Assembly: GCF_016902445.1 (NCBI RefSeq)
Contig: NZ_JACSNX010000022.1
Span: 1-41,700 of the forward strand
Source of the DNA: Oscillibacter valericigenes
GTDB taxonomy: Bacteria; Bacillota; Clostridia; Oscillospirales; Oscillospiraceae
DNA: 41,700 bases
Direction of reading: 5' to 3'
Under the pieces are notes generated by a model that had not been told where the DNA came from, ran no database searches, and worked only from the letters and a program-made list of their open reading frames with translations. This document shows positions 27,539 to 35,396 of the stretch, in pieces (the first letter of the stretch is position 1; every line of letters starts with the position of its first letter). Made by a program: the position numbers and the translations under genes.

Positions 27539-27886
27539 ATGATACAGCTTTTCCTGAACAGCGGCCTGGATGTCCTGCGGTACGGACTGCAGAACGGCTC
27601 CGTGCGTCTGTTTTTGGCCGCGGAGCTCGTGTTCGTTCTCCTCGGTGCCGTGTGCGGGGTATTGGCCCGCAGCGGCAAGAGGCAGTTTATCTGCCTGTCC
27701 GTCCCGGGTGTTCTGGGCTGTGCGCTGTTTCTTTACATCAATTCCGATCTGGGAAGGATGGCGCTCACGGATGCGCATATCTGGCTCCCGCCCCTGGCAG
27801 AGGATCTGGTGGCATTCTCCATCGTCTCCTGCGCAGTCCTGGCGTTCAGGACCCGGCGCGGACGGACAGACGGCGGGAGACGCTGA
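27539..27886 (+). CDS. Small hydrophobic membrane protein, function unknown
   Basis: A 115-residue protein with about three hydrophobic segments (roughly residues 24-42, 50-67 and 85-103) and a basic C-terminus (RTRRGRTDGGRR). I recognise no family. AGAGGG lies 6 bases before the ATG. It follows the AIM24-family gene and ends before a bidirectional terminator, so it is probably the last gene of that transcript. Confidence 0.65.
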   Translation: MIQLFLNSGLDVLRYGLQNGSVRLFLAAELVFVLLGAVCGVLARSGKRQFICLSVPGVLGCALFLYINSDLGRMALTDAHIWLPPLAEDLVAFSIVSCAVLAFRTRRGRTDGGRR

Positions 27887-27934
27887 AGGGCCCGCATCCG
27901 AAAAGCGCCGCGCCTGAAACACGGAAGTGAGAGC

Positions 27935-27977
27935 AAAAAAGCGCCGCCCCGGCTCATTGAGCCGGGGCGGCGTTTTT
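27935..27977. terminator. Bidirectional intrinsic terminator
   Basis: A 14-bp perfect GC-rich stem (27942-27955 with 27959-27972), ATT loop, preceded by AAAAAA and followed by TTTTT, so it can stop transcription from both sides: the small membrane gene on plus and ppdK on minus. Confidence 0.92.
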
Positions 27978-28004
27978 CTGGAATATGGGGCTTGGAAGTG
28001 TCTC

Positions 28005-30635
28005 TTACTGCGCGTCCTTGATGGCGGCCTGGGCGGCAGCCAGCCGGGCGATGGGCACCCGGAAGGGAGAGCAGGACACGTAATCCAGACCCGTCCGATG
28101 GAAGAACTCCACGCTGGAGGGGTCGCCGCCGTGCTCGCCGCACACGCCCAGATGCAGGTCGGGGTTGACGGAACGGCCCAGCTTGCAGGCCATATCCACC
28201 AGCTTGCCCACGCCGGTCTGGTCCAGCTTGGCAAAGGGATCGTTCTCGTAGATCTTCTTGTCGTAGTAGGCGTCCAGGAACTTACCGGCGTCGTCGCGGC
28301 TGAAGCCGAAGGTCATCTGGGTCAGGTCATTGGTGCCGAAGGAGAAGAAGTCGGCCTGCTTGGCGACCTCGTCCGCAGTGAGGGCGGCCCGGGGGATCTC
28401 GATCATGGTGCCCACCAGGTACTTCATGTTAGAGCCCGCCTCCTTGATGATGGCGTCGGCGGTCTCCACCACGATCTTCTTCACATAGGACAGCTCCTTG
28501 GCCTCGCCCACCAGGGGGATCATGATCTCAGGCACCATGGTCCACTCGGGATGGCGGGCCTGGACGTTCAGAGCGGCCTTGATGATGGCGCGGGTCTGCA
28601 TCACGGCGATCTCCGGATAGGTGACGTCCAGACGGCAGCCCCGGTGGCCCATCATGGGGTTGAACTCATGGAGGCCGGCGATGATGGCCTTGATCTCAGA
28701 GACGGTCTTGCCCATATCCTTGGCCAGCTGCTCGATGTCGGCTTCGTCGGTGGGCACGAACTCGTGCAGCGGGGGATCCAGGAAGCGGATGGTGACCGGC
28801 AGGCCTTCCATGGCCTCGTAGATGCCCTCGAAGTCGGACTGCTGCATGGGCTCCAGCACGGCCAGAGCGGCCTCCCGCTGCTCCACGGTGTCGGAGCAGA
28901 TCATCCGGCGGATGGCGGGGATGCGGTCCTCGTTGAAGAACATGTGCTCGGTCCGGCACAGGCCGATGCCCTCGGCGCCGAACTTCCGGGCCTGGGCGGC
29001 ATCGTGGGGGGTATCCGCATTGGTGCGGACCTTCAGACGGCGGTACTGGTCAGCCCAGCCCATGACCCGGCCGAACTCACCGCCGATGGAGGCGTCCACC
29101 GTGGGGATGGCGCCGTCGTAGATCTTGCCGGTGGAGCCGTCGATGGAGAGCCAGTCGCCCTCGTGGAAGGTCTTGCCGGCAAGCTCGAACTGCTTGTTCT
29201 CCTCGTCCATCTTGATGGCGCCGCAGCCGGAGACGCAGCACTTGCCCATGCCGCGGGCCACCACGGCCGCGTGGGAGGTCATGCCGCCGCGGACGGTCAG
29301 GATGCCCTGGGCGGCCTTCATGCCCTCGATGTCCTCGGGAGAGGTCTCCAGCCGGACCAGGACCACCTTCTCGCCCCGCTCGGCCCAGGCCTTGGCGTCC
29401 TCAGCGGAGAAGACGACCTTGCCGCAGGCGGCGCCGGGAGAGGCGGCCAGAGCGTTGCCGATGACGGGGGTCTTCTTCAGCACCTCACCGTCAAACTGGG
29501 GATGCAGCAGCGTGTCCAGGGTGCGGGGCTCGATCATGGCCACGGCCCGCTTTTCGTCGATCATGCCCTCGTCCACCAGATCGCAGGCGATCTTCAGGGC
29601 GGCGGCGGGGGTGCGCTTGCCGTTGCGGGTCTGCAGCATGTAGAGCTTGCCGTGCTCCACGGTGAACTCCATGTCCTGCATATCCCGGTAGTGGTCCTCC
29701 AGAGTCTTGCAGACGTTCTCAAACTGAGCGAAGGCCTCGGGGAACTTCTCCGCCATCTCGCTGATGGGCATGGGAGTCCGGATGCCGGCCACCACGTCCT
29801 CGCCCTGGGCGTTGGTCAGGAACTCACCGAACAGCTTCTTCTCGCCGGTGGCGGGGTTGCGGGTAAAGGCCACGCCGGTGCCGCAGTCATCGCCCATGTT
29901 GCCGAAGGCCATGGACTGGACGTTGACGGCGGTGCCCCAGGAGTAGGGGATGTCGTTGTCCCGGCGGTACACATTGGCGCGGGGGTTGTCCCAGGAGCGG
30001 AACACGGCCTTGATGGCGCCCATCAGCTGCTCCACGGGATCGGAGGGGAAGTCGGAGCCGATCTTGGCCTTGTACTCGGCCTTGAACTGGCCGGCCAGCT
30101 CCTTCAGGTCCTCGGCGGTCAGCTCCACGTCCTGGGTGACGCCGCGGGCTTCCTTCATCTGGTCGATGAGCTGCTCGAAGTACTTCTTGCCCACTTCCAT
30201 GACCACGTCGGAGTACATCTGGATGAAGCGGCGATAGCAGTCCCAGGCCCAGCGGGGGTTGCCGGACTTCTTGGCCAGCACGTCCACCACGTCCTCGTTC
30301 AGGCCCAGGTTCAGGATGGTATCCATCATGCCGGGCATGGAGGCCCGGGCGCCGGAGCGGACAGAGACCAGCAGGGGGTTCTCGATGTCACCGAACTTCT
30401 TGCCGGTGATCCCCTCCAGCTTGGCCACGTACTCCATGATCTCGGCCTGGATCTCCTCATTGATCTGGCGGCCATCCTCGTAGTACTGGGTGCAGGCCTC
30501 GGTGGTGATGGTGAAGCCCTGGGGCACCGGCAGGCCGATGTTGGTCATCTCGGCCAGGTTGGCGCCCTTGCCGCCCAGCAGCTCGCGCATGTTGGCGTTG
30601 CCTTCGCTGAACAAGTAGACGTATTTTTTGCTCAT
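28005..30635 (-). CDS. ppdK: Pyruvate, phosphate dikinase
   Basis: PpdK interconverts pyruvate + ATP + Pi with PEP + AMP + PPi; in anaerobes it can serve PPi-linked glycolysis or gluconeogenesis. The 876-residue length is standard. The N-terminal nucleotide-binding domain opens MSKKYVYLFSEGN with GGKGANLAEM; the swivelling domain has GGMTSHAAVVARGMGKCCV with the phospho-carrier histidine; the C-terminal PEP/pyruvate domain has GLCRTEHMFF, GHRGCRL, FGTNDLTQMTFGFSRDD and CGEHGGDP with the active-site cysteine. AAGAGAGG lies about 8 bases before the ATG. It is monocistronic, divergent from holB. Confidence 0.97.
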   Translation of the reverse strand: MSKKYVYLFSEGNANMRELLGGKGANLAEMTNIGLPVPQGFTITTEACTQYYEDGRQINEEIQAEIMEYVAKLEGITGKKFGDIENPLLVSVRSGARASMPGMMDTILNLGLNEDVVDVLAKKSGNPRWAWDCYRRFIQMYSDVVMEVGKKYFEQLIDQMKEARGVTQDVELTAEDLKELAGQFKAEYKAKIGSDFPSDPVEQLMGAIKAVFRSWDNPRANVYRRDNDIPYSWGTAVNVQSMAFGNMGDDCGTGVAFTRNPATGEKKLFGEFLTNAQGEDVVAGIRTPMPISEMAEKFPEAFAQFENVCKTLEDHYRDMQDMEFTVEHGKLYMLQTRNGKRTPAAALKIACDLVDEGMIDEKRAVAMIEPRTLDTLLHPQFDGEVLKKTPVIGNALAASPGAACGKVVFSAEDAKAWAERGEKVVLVRLETSPEDIEGMKAAQGILTVRGGMTSHAAVVARGMGKCCVSGCGAIKMDEENKQFELAGKTFHEGDWLSIDGSTGKIYDGAIPTVDASIGGEFGRVMGWADQYRRLKVRTNADTPHDAAQARKFGAEGIGLCRTEHMFFNEDRIPAIRRMICSDTVEQREAALAVLEPMQQSDFEGIYEAMEGLPVTIRFLDPPLHEFVPTDEADIEQLAKDMGKTVSEIKAIIAGLHEFNPMMGHRGCRLDVTYPEIAVMQTRAIIKAALNVQARHPEWTMVPEIMIPLVGEAKELSYVKKIVVETADAIIKEAGSNMKYLVGTMIEIPRAALTADEVAKQADFFSFGTNDLTQMTFGFSRDDAGKFLDAYYDKKIYENDPFAKLDQTGVGKLVDMACKLGRSVNPDLHLGVCGEHGGDPSSVEFFHRTGLDYVSCSPFRVPIARLAAAQAAIKDAQ

Positions 30636-30724
30636 GTAGTCAAAACCTCTCTTTCTTACCGTAGATCGAGTCGGAGGTCTCCGGCCCGAGGATACATGAA
30701 ATGCATTTTGGTCGATACCTCTCT

Positions 30725-30753
30725 ATTATATTTGGAATTTTTTTGGAAAACAA
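30725..30753 (-). promoter_or_regulatory. Promoter of ppdK
   Basis: On the minus strand TTGTTT (30753-30748), 17-base spacer, TATAAT (30730-30725). It predicts an untranslated leader of about 80 bases. The surrounding patch is strikingly A/T-rich compared with the rest of the window. Confidence 0.8.
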
Positions 30754-30796
30754 TACATAAAAACACTAAGAAATTCCATAAAACCTGGAATGTTTT

Positions 30797-30831
30797 CACA
30801 AAGCTTTGTGCAATCCCAACAATTAACGGTT
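30797..30831. promoter_or_regulatory. Palindromes between ppdK and holB (candidate operators)
   Basis: CACAAAGCTTTGTG at 30797-30810 is a perfect 14-base palindrome, and a second palindrome GTTGCGCAAC follows near 30828-30837. A looser pair, ATTCCA and TGGAAT separated by 7 bases, lies just upstream (about 30774-30792). All lie upstream of the ppdK -35 box within the 291-base gap between the divergent genes, so one or more may be regulator sites. No regulator can be named. Confidence 0.4.
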
Positions 30832-30856
30832 GCGCAACGAAGAAAATCCATACGTG

Positions 30857-30885
30857 CTTCCTTTTCGGACGGTCCTGTGGTAAAA
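30857..30885 (+). promoter_or_regulatory. Possible promoter of holB-ricT
   Basis: TAAAAT (30880-30885) is a good -10 box; the best hexamer at 17-base spacing is TTCCTT (30857-30862), which is weak. Offered as a candidate only. Confidence 0.4.
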
Positions 30886-30926
30886 TAAAAAGCAATTCGC
30901 CTTGTGCGTAAAAAGGAGAGAGCGCC

Positions 30927-31787
30927 ATGACCCCACTGGGCCTGCGGGCCGACGATCCCGCCGCCATTCGAATCCGGGAGGCCGCCACCCGCGGCACCCT
31001 GTCCCACGCGCTGCTGTTCACCGGCAGCGGAGACCGGGCCGCCGCTGCCCGCTTTGCCGCAGCAGCCCTGGAGTGCGCCGGGGAGGGGGAGCGGCCCTGC
31101 GGCGTCTGTCCCGCCTGCCGGAAGGTGCTGTCGGGCATCCACCCGGATGTGATCACCGTTCAGGACCCGGACCACAAGAACATCGCGGTGGACGTGGTGC
31201 GCGCCATCCGGGCGGACGCCTACATCCGCCCCAACGAGGGGGCCCGGAAGGTCTACGTGTTCCCGGACTGCGCCCTTTTGACAGAGCAGGATCAGAACGT
31301 GCTGCTGAAGGTGGTGGAGGAGGGGCCGCCCTACGCGGCGTTTCTCTTCTGCGCGGAAAATGCCGCTGTGGTGCTCCAGACCCTGCGGTCCCGCTGCGTG
31401 GAGCTGAAGCTGCACCCGGCGGAGGAAGGCGGCGGGGAAGAGATCCAGGCGGCGGAGGCTCTGTGCCGCTGTCTGGCGGAGCGGAAGCGGGGAAAGGTGG
31501 CGGAGCTGGCGGTGCGGCTGGAGAAAAAGCGCATCACCCGGGAGGACCTGGCCGCCCTGCTGGAGCGGGGCCGGGCCCTGTGCGCGGCGGCGCTGCTGCT
31601 GCAATACGGCGGAAAACCGGTGGAGGACTGCCGGGAGACTGCCCCGATCCTTGCGAAAAACTTGACAAAAACCCAAATCATGCGCACAATAGAACTGTTA
31701 CAGAAGTATCGCGGTGAGTGCACCTACAATGTGGGGACAGGCCATGTGCTGGGCGCTCTCGCGGTGGAATTGGAGGGTATCCTTTGA
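30927..31787 (+). CDS. holB: DNA polymerase III subunit delta'
   Basis: The 286-residue delta' subunit of the clamp loader. It lacks a working P-loop (FTGSGDRAAAARF), as delta' does, but keeps the zinc module C50, C58, C61, C64 (CGVCPAC) and the region NVLLKVVEEGP, where the LLKxxEEPP-type motif of clamp loaders is found, followed by TLRSRC (sensor/arginine-finger SRC motif). Shorter than E. coli HolB, normal for Firmicutes-type proteins. The ATG follows AAAAGGAGAGAG. Its stop overlaps the TTG start of ricT (TTGA), as holB and yaaT are adjacent in Bacillus. Confidence 0.92.
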   Translation: MTPLGLRADDPAAIRIREAATRGTLSHALLFTGSGDRAAAARFAAAALECAGEGERPCGVCPACRKVLSGIHPDVITVQDPDHKNIAVDVVRAIRADAYIRPNEGARKVYVFPDCALLTEQDQNVLLKVVEEGPPYAAFLFCAENAAVVLQTLRSRCVELKLHPAEEGGGEEIQAAEALCRCLAERKRGKVAELAVRLEKKRITREDLAALLERGRALCAAALLLQYGGKPVEDCRETAPILAKNLTKTQIMRTIELLQKYRGECTYNVGTGHVLGALAVELEGIL

Positions 31788-33049
31788 CAGAAGTCATCAG
31801 TGTCCGCTTTCGGGGCGGATGTAAGAATTACTATTTCGATCCCTGCGGCCATCAGGTGAAGATGGGGGACCAGGTGATCGTGGAGACGGCTCAGGGGCCG
31901 GAGTTCGCCACGTGCACGGAGGGGAACCACGAGGTGGAGGACTCCGCCATCGTCAAGACCCTGAGCCCCATGCTGCGCCTGGCCACGGACAGTGACCGCC
32001 GCACCGTGGAGCAGAACAAGAAGCGGGAGAGCGAGGCCTTCGACATCTGCGAGAAGAAGATCGCCGCCCACGGCCTGGAGATGAAGCTGGTGAACGTCTC
32101 CGCCAGCTTTGACGGCAGCAAGATCGTCTTTTACTTCACCGCCGACGGCCGGGTGGATTTCCGGGAGCTGGTGCGGGACCTGGCCGGCGTGTTCCGGGCC
32201 CGGATCGAGCTGCGGCAGATCGGCGTGCGGGACGAGGCCAAGATGATCGGCGGCCTGGGCATCTGCGGCCGGCCCTTCTGCTGCTCCCAGTTCCTGGACG
32301 GCTTCCTGCCGGTGTCCATCAAAATGGCCAAGACCCAGAACCTCAGCCTGAACCCCGCCAAGATCTCCGGCACCTGCGGGCGGCTGATGTGCTGCCTGAA
32401 ATACGAGCAGAACGTCTATGAGGACGCCTCCAAGCGGATGCCCAAGGTGGAGTCCTTCGTCCAGACGCCGGACGGCCCCGGCAACGTGAAGAGCGTGGAT
32501 CTGCTGCGGGAGACGGTGAAGGTCAGCCTGGACAGCGCGCCGGAGCCGCTGAAGTGCTATCACAACTGTGAGATCTGCATCCTGCGCAACGGCAAGGGCA
32601 GCCGGGAGGGCATCACCATTCCGGAGCGGCCGGCCCGCTATGTGGAGGAACGGGATGAGGAAGAGGGCCTGGAGACCCCGACCCTCACCACGCCGTTCTA
32701 TATGGATGCCCGGCTGGAGGATGCACCCACCCGGGAGAAGATCGGCGCCCCCGGCAGCGGCGAGAGCAAGCCCCGCCGCCGGCACCGGGGCGGCCGCCGA
32801 AGAGGCGGCAAAAGCGGTGAGGGGGCCGAGCAGTCCAAGGCAGAGGCCAAGCGGCCGGAGCAGAAGGAGTCCAAGCCCCGTCCCCCCAGGCAGGAGAGCA
32901 AGCCCACCCAGCCGAAGCCGGCAGAGGGGCAGTCCGCCGCCCCCGGCGGAGAGGGAGAGACCAAGCGCCGCCGCAGGCCCCATCACCGGGGCGGCCGCCG
33001 GCGGAACAAGAACGGCGGCGAGGGCGGCTCTGCCCCCAAGAGCGAATAA
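31784..33049 (+). CDS. ricT: RicT/YaaT (PSP1 domain) regulatory iron-sulfur protein with long basic tail
   Basis: A 421-residue protein. Residues 1 to about 275 are the PSP1/YaaT core, with two CGRxxCC motifs: C161, C166, C167 and C198, C203, C204 (CGRPFCC, CGRLMCCLKYE). In B. subtilis RicT joins RicA and RicF, holds Fe-S clusters and promotes RNase Y-dependent mRNA maturation, competence, biofilm and sporulation. The remaining 145 residues are an apparently disordered, Arg/Gly/Pro-rich extension with two basic blocks (RRRHRGGRRRGG and RRRRPHHRGGRRRNKNGG). The TTG start overlaps the holB stop and has GGAGGG 6 bases upstream. The function of the tail is unknown; RNA binding is my inference. 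Confidence 0.93.
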   Translation: MTEVISVRFRGGCKNYYFDPCGHQVKMGDQVIVETAQGPEFATCTEGNHEVEDSAIVKTLSPMLRLATDSDRRTVEQNKKRESEAFDICEKKIAAHGLEMKLVNVSASFDGSKIVFYFTADGRVDFRELVRDLAGVFRARIELRQIGVRDEAKMIGGLGICGRPFCCSQFLDGFLPVSIKMAKTQNLSLNPAKISGTCGRLMCCLKYEQNVYEDASKRMPKVESFVQTPDGPGNVKSVDLLRETVKVSLDSAPEPLKCYHNCEICILRNGKGSREGITIPERPARYVEERDEEEGLETPTLTTPFYMDARLEDAPTREKIGAPGSGESKPRRRHRGGRRRGGKSGEGAEQSKAEAKRPEQKESKPRPPRQESKPTQPKPAEGQSAAPGGEGETKRRRRPHHRGGRRRNKNGGEGGSAPKSE

Positions 33050-33055
33050 ACGACC

Positions 33056-33085
33056 GGGGGAGAGGCAGCGCCTCTCCCCCTTTTT
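33056..33085 (+). terminator. Intrinsic terminator after ricT
   Basis: Perfect 11-bp stem (33056-33066 with 33070-33080), loop AGC, followed by TTTTT. It separates ricT from the HAD gene only 26 bases downstream. Confidence 0.92.
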
Positions 33086-33110
33086 CCGAAAGAACAAGGA
33101 GGAGACGCCC

Positions 33111-33956
33111 ATGGGAAGATTTGACGGCGTGCTGCTGGCCAGCGACTTTGACAACACCCTGATCTACACGGAGGATGCCCTGCTGCGGGGGGAGCCCATC
33201 CCGCCCCTGCCGGAGCGGAACCGGCAGGCGCTGACATATTTCATGGCGGAGGGCGGCCGGTTCGCCATCTCTACCGGCCGGGCCCTGGCGGCCTTTGAGA
33301 AGTATGCCCCTCTGGTGCCCATGAACGCCCCCGGCGTCATCTGCAACGGCGCGGCCCTGTACGACTTTGCCAAGCAGGAGTACCTGGTCAGCGCCCTGCT
33401 GGACGAGAACGCCCGCCAGCGGGGCCAGCTGGTGCTGGACCGGTTCCCGGAGGTGGCGGTGGAGGCGTATCACATCGGCAACGTGATCCATGCGGTACAT
33501 CCCAATGCCATCACCCGGCACCACGAGCACCTGACCAAGGTGGCGGTGACGGAGGCGCCCTCTCTGCTGGACGTGCCCCTGCCTTTGGGGAAGCTGCTGT
33601 TCGAGGCGTCCCACGACGTGCTGGAGCAGATCCGGGACTTTCTGCTGGCCCAGGGCTGGGGCGGCGACTACGAGCTGATCTTCTCCGGCCAAAACCTGCT
33701 GGAGATGACCGCCCACGGTGCCAACAAGGGCGGCATGGTCCGCCGCCTGGCGGAGTACCTGGGCATCGGGCTGGACCACGTCTACTGCGTGGGGGACGAG
33801 GCCAATGACCTGCCCATGCTGCGCCTGGCGGCGGAGGGCTTCGCCCCGGCCAACTGCATCCCCGCCGTCCGGGACAGCGGCGCCACCGTCGTCTCCCATG
33901 CGCTGGACGGCGCCCTGGCGGACGTGGTGGAGATCCTGGAGAAAAGATACCGCTGA
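33111..33956 (+). CDS. Cof-type HAD-superfamily phosphatase
   Basis: A 281-residue member of the Cof/HAD-IIB group. Motif I is LASDFDNTLIYTED (D12, D14), motif II FAISTGRALAAF, and motif IV CVGDEANDLPML (D229, D233); NKGGMVRRLAEYLGI gives the motif III lysine. A C2-type cap lies between motifs II and III. Members remove phosphate from sugar phosphates, flavin nucleotides or pyridoxal phosphate; the substrate is not predictable. The ATG at 33111 follows AAGGAGGAG; the frame is open into ricT but that part is shadow. It is preceded by the ricT terminator. Confidence 0.9.
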   Translation: MGRFDGVLLASDFDNTLIYTEDALLRGEPIPPLPERNRQALTYFMAEGGRFAISTGRALAAFEKYAPLVPMNAPGVICNGAALYDFAKQEYLVSALLDENARQRGQLVLDRFPEVAVEAYHIGNVIHAVHPNAITRHHEHLTKVAVTEAPSLLDVPLPLGKLLFEASHDVLEQIRDFLLAQGWGGDYELIFSGQNLLEMTAHGANKGGMVRRLAEYLGIGLDHVYCVGDEANDLPMLRLAAEGFAPANCIPAVRDSGATVVSHALDGALADVVEILEKRYR

Positions 33957-33964
33957 AATGCCCG

Positions 33965-33983
33965 CCGCTACCTGTGGTAGCGG
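33965..33983 (+). terminator. Short hairpin after the Cof-type gene
   Basis: Perfect 8-bp stem (33965-33972 with 33976-33983) with TGT loop, 9 bases after the stop codon. No T-run follows, so termination is uncertain. Confidence 0.45.
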
Positions 33984-34064
33984 AACTTCCAGGTCCGGTT
34001 GCTGGCGCCGGACGGCGGCGTCTGGTATCCTGAACGTGTGAGAACGGCAGGGGAGGGGAGCACC

Positions 34065-34847
34065 ATGACCTTTGGAGAGAAGCTGCAGAGGCTCCGGGCC
34101 CAGGCGGGATTGAGCCAGGACCAGCTTGCCGAGCTGCTGGACGTGAGCCGCCAGGCGGTCAGCAAGTGGGAGCGGAGCGAGGCCATGCCGGAGGCGGAGA
34201 AGCTGGTCCGCATCAGCCGCCAGTTCGGCGTGTCCACGGACTACTTATTGTTGGAGGAACGGGAGGAACCGGAGACAGCCAGGGCCCAGACCCCGGCGGG
34301 CCTGTGGGGACGGATCAAGCAGTGGTACCGGAACAAGGGCTATCTGCTGGCCTGGGTCCTGGCGGCCTGGGGCGGTGTGCGGCTGCTGCGGGAGAGCGTG
34401 GATTTGGCGAGGTACGCCCGAAGCGTGGGAGCCCTGAACAGCCTCACGCCGGAGGAGTGGTGCCTGGTGCTGATGGACCCGCTCCTTTTAAATGTCGTAC
34501 CGGCGGCTCTGATTACGGCGGCGGGCGCTGTCCTTGCCATCCGGGGCCGGAGAATGGCGGGAAACTTCCGCTGGAATCACCTGGGCTGGCTCCCGGTGCT
34601 GGTGGGACTGCTGGGAACGGGATTTGTGCTGCCCTGGCCGCTTCTATATTTGGCGCACGGCCTGTTGTATCGGATTACTTATGTGCTGCTGGTGCTCTTG
34701 TCGGAGCGGCCGCAGGCACATGCGAATATTCTGTGGGCGGGCCTTTGGGGGACGGTTGTCTGCTTGCTGGTGACCATCGTTGGCCTGGCCATCCTCATCC
34801 TGGGCCGCCGGTATGACCGGAGAAGCCCATCGGGCAAATCGGAATAG
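34065..34847 (+). CDS. XRE-type regulator fused to a membrane domain
   Basis: A 260-residue protein. Residues 1-65 are a classic XRE helix-turn-helix (LSQDQLAELLDVSRQAVSKWE, with RISRQFGVSTDYLL after it). About four to five hydrophobic segments follow (near 95-112, 145-165, 178-205, 210-225 and 232-252). Many Firmicutes carry such membrane-bound HTH proteins; a role in sensing the membrane state is likely but unproven. The ATG at 34065 follows GGGGAGGGGAG. A possible extended -10 (TGGTATCCT, ending 34031) lies about 33 bases upstream. It is ended by a strong terminator, so it is separate from the next operon. Confidence 0.86.
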   Translation: MTFGEKLQRLRAQAGLSQDQLAELLDVSRQAVSKWERSEAMPEAEKLVRISRQFGVSTDYLLLEEREEPETARAQTPAGLWGRIKQWYRNKGYLLAWVLAAWGGVRLLRESVDLARYARSVGALNSLTPEEWCLVLMDPLLLNVVPAALITAAGAVLAIRGRRMAGNFRWNHLGWLPVLVGLLGTGFVLPWPLLYLAHGLLYRITYVLLVLLSERPQAHANILWAGLWGTVVCLLVTIVGLAILILGRRYDRRSPSGKSE

Positions 34848-34863
34848 TCCATGAATCCTTTGC

Positions 34864-34894
34864 GCCGCAGCGGTTTGCCGCTGCGGCACTTTTT
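34864..34894 (+). terminator. Intrinsic terminator after the membrane XRE gene
   Basis: Perfect 10-bp stem (34864-34873 with 34878-34887), loop TTTG, then ACTTTTT. Confidence 0.88.
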
Positions 34895-34932
34895 GCGCCC
34901 AAGGGCCGCTCAAAAAAATTTCTCAAACCCCC

Positions 34933-34960
34933 TTGACAAACGGCTAAGATGTGTTATTGT
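34933..34960 (+). promoter_or_regulatory. Promoter of the GntR-ABC operon
   Basis: TTGACA (34933-34938), 16-base spacer, TATTGT (34955-34960). The -10 box overlaps the left arm of the operator dyad, so a bound repressor would block polymerase. Confidence 0.75.
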
Positions 34961-34978
34961 ATTAATTGCTTAGTACAA
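34957..34978. promoter_or_regulatory. Operator dyad for the GntR/YtrA-type repressor
   Basis: Arms TTGTATTAA (34957-34965) and TTAGTACAA (34970-34978) match at 8 of 9 positions when reverse-complemented, separated by TTGC. The dyad overlaps the -10 region and transcription start of the operon. Size and position fit autorepression by the GntR protein encoded 26 bases downstream (inference). Confidence 0.68.
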
Positions 34979-35003
34979 TAAAACAAAAATGGGAGGTGCT
35001 TAT

Positions 35004-35396
35004 GTGAAGTGGCAGTTTTCCAATGACGCGCCGATTTACTCCCAGCTGATCGCACAGATCAAGGTGGGCATCGTCACAGGCGCGTTTCCGCCCGGAGAGC
35101 GGCTGCCCTCCGTGCGGGACCTGGCCACGGAGGCCGGGGTGAACCCCAACACCATGCAGCGGGCTCTGACGGAGCTGGAGCGGGACGGGCTGGTCTACAG
35201 CCAGCGGACCACGGGTAGATTTGTAACGGAGGATCAGGCCATGATCGCATCGGCAAAGAGAAGCTTGGCGGAGCGCCACATCCAGGCGTTCCTGGAGGCC
35301 ATGACCCATCTGGGCTATGACCGGGAGGAGATCCTGACGCTGCTGCGGCAGGAAGAGAGCAAGGGAGGAGAAGACAATGGCAGTTCTGGAGTGTAA
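35004..35396 (+). CDS. GntR-family (YtrA subfamily) transcriptional repressor
   Basis: A 130-residue protein: N-terminal winged helix (DAPIYSQLIAQIKVGIVTGA, then PPGERLPSVRDLATEAGVNPNTMQRALTELERDGLV) plus a short helical C-terminus (LAERHIQAFLEAMTHLGY) typical of YtrA-type members, which control ABC transporters. I choose GTG at 35004: the upstream ATG at 34989 is itself part of the ATGGGAGG ribosome site, which is 7 bases from the GTG. The C-terminal end overlaps the ABC gene by 20 bases. Ligand unknown; in relatives the operon answers cell-envelope antibiotics. Confidence 0.92.
   Translation: MKWQFSNDAPIYSQLIAQIKVGIVTGAFPPGERLPSVRDLATEAGVNPNTMQRALTELERDGLVYSQRTTGRFVTEDQAMIASAKRSLAERHIQAFLEAMTHLGYDREEILTLLRQEESKGGEDNGSSGV

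Noticed and set aside
27927..30911. A 994-residue plus-strand open frame antisense to ppdK
   Set aside because: Same reason: no ribosome site fits, the composition is that of a complement frame, and it passes through the bidirectional terminator.
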